A stretch of 64,000 nucleotides of DNA, taken from contig NZ_MSKS01000006.1 of NCBI RefSeq assembly GCF_001937445.1, positions 1 to 64,000 of the forward strand, read 5' to 3'. The notes under the pieces are model-generated. The model made no database searches, had not been told where the DNA came from, and was given only the letters and a program-made list of their open reading frames with translations. Below, piece by piece: positions 59,782 to 64,000 of the stretch; position 1 is the first letter of the stretch; the number at the start of each line of letters is the position of its first letter. The stretch is from Actinomyces oris. GTDB lineage: Bacteria > Actinomycetota > Actinomycetes > Actinomycetales > Actinomycetaceae. The translations under genes and the position numbers were made by a program.

Positions 59782-61223
59782 GCATGAGTGGCTCACGGCC
59801 CTTGGCGCGGCGCATCATCGGGGTGGAGACCGAGTACGGCATCACCTGTGCCCCCACCACCGACGGCCCTCCTCCCATGGACGCCGACCACGCCGCTCGT
59901 GAGCTCTTCGATCCCGTGGTACAGCGCTCGCGCTCCTCGAACGTCTTCACTCGTGGGGGCGCTCGCCTCTACCTGGACGTGGGCTCCCACCCCGAGTTCG
60001 CCACCGCCGAGTGCGACCGCCTTGAGGACGTGCTCGCACAGGACCGCGCCGGTGAGCTCGTCATGGCCGATCTCGCCGAGCAGGCCAACACCCGCTTGGC
60101 CGCAACGGGCGTTGCCGGGCAGATCCACCTGCTGAAGAACAACCGCGATGCCGAGGGCAACGGCTTCGGGTGCCACGAGAACTACCTCGTGCGTCGTCGG
60201 GGAGACTTCTGGAACGATGCCCGCACTCTCGTACCCCACCTGGTGACCCGGCAGATCCTCGTCGGCGCCGGCCATATCGCGGCCGACGAGGACACCGGTC
60301 CAGCGGGTGACGGGATCAGGGGCTACGTCTTCTCCCAGCGGGCCGACCAGATGTGGGATGCCGTCTCCTCAGCCACGACCCGGGCCAGGCCGCTGATCAA
60401 CACCCGGGACGAACCACATGCCGATGCCGAGCGCTACCGGCGCATGCATGTCATCGTCGGGGACTCCAACATCGCTCAGGGATCCACCCTGCTCAAGGTG
60501 GCGGGCATGGACCTGCTCCTGGACTACCTGGAGCACGGGGGAGACCTTGGCGACCTGGCCCTGGCCGATCCCATGAGGGCCATTCGCGACACCTGCCATG
60601 ACATGAGTGGAGGGGTGCTGCTGGAGCGAGTCGACGGGCGGACCATCACGCCGTTGGAGATGCAGGCCGAGCACCTGGGACGTCTCCGCGATCACGTCGC
60701 ACGGGACATCGAGGTCACTGCTCTCCACACTGCCGCACTGGATCTGTGGGAACGAGGACTCCAGGCCCTGCGCCTGCAGCAGCCCGAGCTCGTGGACACG
60801 GAGCTGGACTGGGCGGTCAAGCAGCGGCTGCTGACCCGTTACTGCCAGCGGCACGACACTGATCTGACCGATCCCCGGGTGAGGCGCTTGGCCCTGGCCT
60901 ACCACGACGTCTCTGCCGGTGGGGGACTGCGACAGCGGCTGGAGGGTGCCGGGCTCCTGCGCCGATTCGTTGACGAAGAGACCTGCCGGAGGGCGGTGGA
61001 CACCCCACCGGCCACCACGCGTGCGCGCCTACGGGGCGCGGTCGTTGCCAGGGCTGAGGACCTGCGCCGCGATGTGAGTGTCGACTGGGTGGGGGTTCGA
61101 CTCGACGACGGCGTCTGCTCACCTGTTACGCTGAGTGATCCCTTCTGTGCCGTAGACGAGCGCATCGATGCACTCCTGGAGAGTATGGAGCGCCCGGCAA
61201 CCGACCTTCCCATCGGGGTGTGA
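59778..61223 (+). CDS. pafA: Pup-protein ligase
   Basis: A 481-residue ligase that joins the C-terminal Glu of Pup to substrate lysines using ATP. It begins RRIIGVETEYGITC. FTRGGARLYLDVGSHPEFATAEC, LLKNNRDAEGNGFGCHENYLVRRRGDFW and LINTRDEPHADAERYRRMHVIVGDSN are typical. It lacks the long Dop loop, which settles the PafA/Dop assignment. The GTG at 59778 overlaps the pup stop; an ATG two codons later is equally possible. Confidence 0.96.
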   Translation: MSMSGSRPLARRIIGVETEYGITCAPTTDGPPPMDADHAARELFDPVVQRSRSSNVFTRGGARLYLDVGSHPEFATAECDRLEDVLAQDRAGELVMADLAEQANTRLAATGVAGQIHLLKNNRDAEGNGFGCHENYLVRRRGDFWNDARTLVPHLVTRQILVGAGHIAADEDTGPAGDGIRGYVFSQRADQMWDAVSSATTRARPLINTRDEPHADAERYRRMHVIVGDSNIAQGSTLLKVAGMDLLLDYLEHGGDLGDLALADPMRAIRDTCHDMSGGVLLERVDGRTITPLEMQAEHLGRLRDHVARDIEVTALHTAALDLWERGLQALRLQQPELVDTELDWAVKQRLLTRYCQRHDTDLTDPRVRRLALAYHDVSAGGGLRQRLEGAGLLRRFVDEETCRRAVDTPPATTRARLRGAVVARAEDLRRDVSVDWVGVRLDDGVCSPVTLSDPFCAVDERIDALLESMERPATDLPIGV

Positions 61224-61270
61224 ACAGTGAGGTTCACGGCACTGGTAAGGCGACAGACGGAAGACGCAAC

Positions 61271-62707
61271 ATGAGTACTACCTCCTCCCCGGATCCCGAA
61301 GTGGGCACGCCCCTGACACGGCGTCAGCGCCGTGCGCTCGAACGTGCTCAGCAGGCCCAGCAGGAGGCGGCGACCCAGGACCTGCCGGCACTGTCCCATC
61401 CTGCTGTTCAGACCCGCCCCGCCGGTACTGCGTCCCCCGGCACCCGACCCGCAACCGGCACGCCGGCGCCGCGCACTGAACTGCAACCGCAGCCTCAGCC
61501 ACAGCCTCAGATACCGGGTAGCAGCCATGATCCTCGCGGCGCGCACATGCCGGCCGCACGAGCTGATCGACGCGATCTGCCTCATCAGCCTGGGCACCGG
61601 CACGACGAGGTGGTCACCGAAACCCAGGAGCCGGAACCGACGCAGCGGCGACGTACCCTGGGCGGCCCGCTGGGGCGCATGCCCAGGGGTCCTCTGGCGG
61701 TCGGCCTGATCGGTGTCGTCGTCCTTGCCATGATCCTGGTGCCGCTGGCCGTCAACAAGCTCGTCTCCGGAAGGAACGGTGCGGGCACCAGCACTGCGGC
61801 CCAGTCGACCGTGCTGGACGGCAACGCCCCCCTCAGCCAGCTGCTGAAGGTCAGCGGACGGGTCGGATCGGGGGTGGCGCCCTCCATCGAGCTGAACGGC
61901 GACGCCTCTCTGTCAGCTCCCGGCTCGGTACTGACCGACGTCGTCCAGACCGGGCAGGGGCGCGCTGTCTCCGAGGGAACGCCAGTGATCCTGCAGGTCT
62001 CGCAGTTCTCCGGTCTCAATGGGCGCAACACGACGGGTAACGAAGCGGGGTACAAGCTCTGGCAGGGCCTGCTCGGCCCCGACGTGGGCAACTACATCAA
62101 CACAGCAGTCTCCGGCCAGCGCGAAGGCGCCCGTGTCGTCCTGCGCGAACCGGCCGAGGAGGACAACGGCTCCCGGACGACGAAGATCACCGTTGTCGAC
62201 CTCCTGCCCACCACGGCAACGGGGGAGGCGAGGCAGCCGGCGGCAGGTACCCCCACCGTGACTGAGGGACCGGACGGCTCCATCACCGTCAGCAGCGCTG
62301 GACTACCTGCACCGACTCGAGTGTCCACAGAGATCCTCATCAAGGGCACCGGTCCCCAGATCGGTGCCCAGGACCGTCTGATCGCTCGGACCACGATGGT
62401 CAGCTGGGCCACGGGACAGCCCCTGGAGAAATCAACCTTTGGATACCAGGAGCGGCCCAAGCAGCTCGACATGAGCAACGCGCTGGTGGGAGTCTCCCAG
62501 AACCTGGTTGATATCACGGTCGGCTCCCGGGTGGTCCTCTCACTGCCCGCTGAGCAGGCGCAGGGCAAGGAACCAGTCGTCGTCGTGATCGACGTCCTGG
62601 CCAAGGACCCCGCCCAGGCTCCCAAAGCATCCGGGGCTCATGCGAGCAGTGAGTCGAGCGCCGCCCCTGACTCCTCCGCCGGCCCAACATCCAAGGACCA
62701 GTCATGA
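61271..62707 (+). CDS. FKBP-like peptidyl-prolyl isomerase, membrane-anchored
   Basis: A 478-residue protein. Residues 1-140 are a Gln/Pro/Arg-rich cytoplasmic part, and one membrane helix follows ([24 protein letters not shown]). The extracellular part holds two degenerate FKBP-type domains (residues about 185-315 and 335-450), each with the [12 protein letters not shown] or [22 protein letters not shown] strand. FKBP-like genes next to pafA are a recurring actinobacterial arrangement. The ATG 61271 has CGGAAG upstream; a GTG at 61220 overlapping the pafA stop would add 17 residues. Confidence 0.8.
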   Translation: MSTTSSPDPEVGTPLTRRQRRALERAQQAQQEAATQDLPALSHPAVQTRPAGTASPGTRPATGTPAPRTELQPQPQPQPQIPGSSHDPRGAHMPAARADRRDLPHQPGHRHDEVVTETQEPEPTQRRRTLGGPLGRMPRGPLAVGLIGVVVLAMILVPLAVNKLVSGRNGAGTSTAAQSTVLDGNAPLSQLLKVSGRVGSGVAPSIELNGDASLSAPGSVLTDVVQTGQGRAVSEGTPVILQVSQFSGLNGRNTTGNEAGYKLWQGLLGPDVGNYINTAVSGQREGARVVLREPAEEDNGSRTTKITVVDLLPTTATGEARQPAAGTPTVTEGPDGSITVSSAGLPAPTRVSTEILIKGTGPQIGAQDRLIARTTMVSWATGQPLEKSTFGYQERPKQLDMSNALVGVSQNLVDITVGSRVVLSLPAEQAQGKEPVVVVIDVLAKDPAQAPKASGAHASSESSAAPDSSAGPTSKDQS

Positions 62708-63474
62708 GCGTTGCCATCCGCATCATTCCCTGCCTGGACGTCAAGGACGGTCGTGTCGTCAAAGGCGTCAACTTCCAGGGTCTCAAGGACGCCGGAGACC
62801 CCGTGGAGCTGGCCTCCCGCTACGGCGCTCAGGGGGCCGATGAGATCACCTTCCTCGACGTCTCAGCCTCGCACGAGGGACGTTCCACCATGTTGGACGT
62901 GGTCCGCCGTACTGCCGAGCAGGTCTTCGTTCCACTGACCGTCGGCGGGGGAGTGCGCTCAGTCGATGACGTGGACCAGCTGCTGCGGGCCGGGGCGGAC
63001 AAAGTCGGTATCAACACCGCGGCCATCAACCGTCCCGAGCTGTTGACGGAGGTAGCACAGCGTTTCGGCAACCAGGTGGTCGTCCTGTCCGTGGATGCGC
63101 GTCGGTGCCCCTCCGGTGTCTCAACGGCCTCCGGCTTCGAGGTCACCACGCACGGAGGGCGGACCTCCACCGGCATCGACGCAGTCGCCTGGGCGGTTCA
63201 AGGAGCAGAGCTCGGCGCCGGTGAGATTCTCCTGAACTCCATGGACGCCGACGGAGTCACCAAAGGATTCGACACCGAGATGATCGACGCCGTTCGTCGA
63301 CGGGTCCGGGTGCCACTCATCGCCTCCGGCGGTGCCGGATGCCCACAGGACTTCGTCACAGCCGCCAACCACGGTGCCGACGCCGTTCTGGCAGCCTCAG
63401 TGTTCCACTACGGAGTGATGACCATCGCTGAGGCCAAGAATGCCCTGCGAGACGCAGACCACCCGGTTCGTTAA
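62704..63474 (+). CDS. hisF: Imidazole glycerol phosphate synthase cyclase subunit HisF
   Basis: A 256-residue (beta/alpha)8 enzyme of histidine biosynthesis that turns PRFAR plus ammonia into IGP and AICAR. The catalytic Asp residues are in [18 protein letters not shown] and [16 protein letters not shown]. Phosphate loops [11 protein letters not shown] and IASGGAG are clear. No other his gene is in the window, so it is separated from hisH/hisA. It overlaps the FKBP-like gene by 4 bases and so ends the pup transcript. Confidence 0.96.
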   Translation: MSVAIRIIPCLDVKDGRVVKGVNFQGLKDAGDPVELASRYGAQGADEITFLDVSASHEGRSTMLDVVRRTAEQVFVPLTVGGGVRSVDDVDQLLRAGADKVGINTAAINRPELLTEVAQRFGNQVVVLSVDARRCPSGVSTASGFEVTTHGGRTSTGIDAVAWAVQGAELGAGEILLNSMDADGVTKGFDTEMIDAVRRRVRVPLIASGGAGCPQDFVTAANHGADAVLAASVFHYGVMTIAEAKNALRDADHPVR

Positions 63475-63561
63475 AAACTGTGGGAGACTGAGCGGTGGGT
63501 GAGGTGCCGGTGCGCTGCCCGTTCCTGAAGGTGCCTGTGTGGCTGAGTCCGAGGAGAGTGC

Positions 63562-63867
63562 GTGAGCCATTTCTATTACAACGAGCCCAGCTATCCCAGT
63601 TATCCAAGTGGCGGGAATGCTTGGAGGAACCCAGGCAGTGAGAGGAACTACTTGGGGAGCTGGTCTCTTGGTCTGGGGATTGCGAGTATTTTCTGCTGCG
63701 GAATCATTTTTGGGGTCATCGCGATCGTTTTGGGGCTGCAAGCCCAGGCGGCGGCAGATCGCGGTGAGGCCACTAATCGAGGCGCAGGAACCGCTGGAAT
63801 TGTCCTGGGGGTTATCGGGTTCTGTGCTACCTTGATTTATCTACTTGTGAGGGTGGGACTCAGGTGA
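63562..63867 (+). CDS. Small DUF4190-type membrane protein
   Basis: A 101-residue protein starting at GTG 63562. A Tyr/Ser/Pro-rich tail (YPSYPSGG) is followed by two hydrophobic segments (SLGLGIASIFCCGIIFGVIAIVLGL and TAGIVLGVIGFCATLIYLLVRVGL), the pattern of DUF4190 proteins. GGAG lies upstream of the GTG. Codon use is less GC-rich than in the preceding operon. Function unknown. Confidence 0.75.
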   Translation: MSHFYYNEPSYPSYPSGGNAWRNPGSERNYLGSWSLGLGIASIFCCGIIFGVIAIVLGLQAQAAADRGEATNRGAGTAGIVLGVIGFCATLIYLLVRVGLR

Positions 63868-63929
63868 GAGGTGGCGGCCCAGGCCGGATACCGGCGCTGC
63901 GCTGAGGTGGCGCCGCCAGGCGGCTCGAT

Positions 63930-63973
63930 TTGCGTGCTGCGTGAGTCCTGTTATACTTCAGCAACATACTGAA
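63930..63973 (+). promoter_or_regulatory. Promoter at the right window edge
   Basis: TTGCGT (63930-63935) and TATACT (63952-63957) are 16 bases apart. A perfect inverted repeat TTCAG-CAACATA-CTGAA (63957-63973) overlaps the -10 and the start point, as an operator would. The gene it controls is beyond the window. Confidence 0.5.
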
Positions 63974-64000
63974 CATCATCGAACCCTATCTACACGGAGA

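Overview
The window reads as a chromosomal segment of a high-GC Gram-positive actinobacterium, most likely an oral Actinomyces (A. oris/naeslundii type). The evidence is dense GC-rich coding, a pupylation locus (arc, dop, pup, pafA), actinobacterial SOS boxes, a DtxR/IdeR-type iron box, a DUF222-HNH (13E12-type) gene, actinobacterial ImuA'/ImuB/DnaE2, many probable leaderless promoters and a fimbria-like surface protein. The genus is an inference from gene content; no 16S rRNA is present.

Layout. 1-1847 holds the N-terminal part of a secreted surface protein on the minus strand. 2278-9530 is core metabolism: aconitase, a hydrolase/TetR pair, an RclA-like flavoprotein disulfide reductase, a YbaK deacylase and a GNAT. 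9572-13711 is a probable acquired island bounded by a 44-bp direct repeat made from the 5' end of trmL. It carries a 34-codon small ORF, an AT-rich TPR-repeat gene and a three-gene ABC exporter. 13694-15612 is trmL, an SDR and a PEBP protein. 15818-27837 is a DNA-damage region: an SOS box with imuA'-imuB, then PAP2, tdk and a SatD-type regulator with two matching operators, then a 14-bp degenerate tandem repeat, and a second SOS box driving a DUF222-HNH gene that is followed 23 bp later by dnaE2. 27850-37292 holds transporters, a mutarotase, tRNA-Leu(GAG), a GNAT-MazG fusion and an MFS/TetR drug-efflux pair. 37302-42776 holds pyruvate oxidase, an M3 peptidase, an AIF/NDH-2-like flavoprotein and a very acidic small protein. 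42890-46806 is an iron-box-controlled siderophore uptake operon.

46845-49602 is a minus-strand sulfur operon (YeeE transporter, TusA, aldo/keto reductase). It is preceded by a promoter and a 27-residue leader peptide with two Cys codons, followed by two mutually exclusive hairpins, which is the architecture of cysteine attenuation. 49623-63474 is the pup neighbourhood: RecB-like nuclease, M50 protease, [methyltransferase, RHH-antitoxin fragment, DyP peroxidase, encapsulin], trmI, arc, dop, pup, pafA, an FKBP-like protein and hisF. There are no 20S proteasome genes between pup and pafA, and Arc lacks the C-terminal proteasome-docking tail. The DyP/encapsulin cargo-shell pair sits inside what is otherwise a conserved gene neighbourhood.

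The strongest candidates for something undescribed are: (1) the trmL-flanked island with small peptide, TPR protein and ABC exporter; (2) the Cys leader/attenuator of the yeeE-tusA operon; (3) the pair of near-identical SOS boxes linking imuA'B with a DUF222-HNH-dnaE2 operon; (4) the 14-bp tandem repeat array; (5) the paired CTTGT-N12-ACAAG operators at satD. All calls come from reading the sequence; no database search was run.
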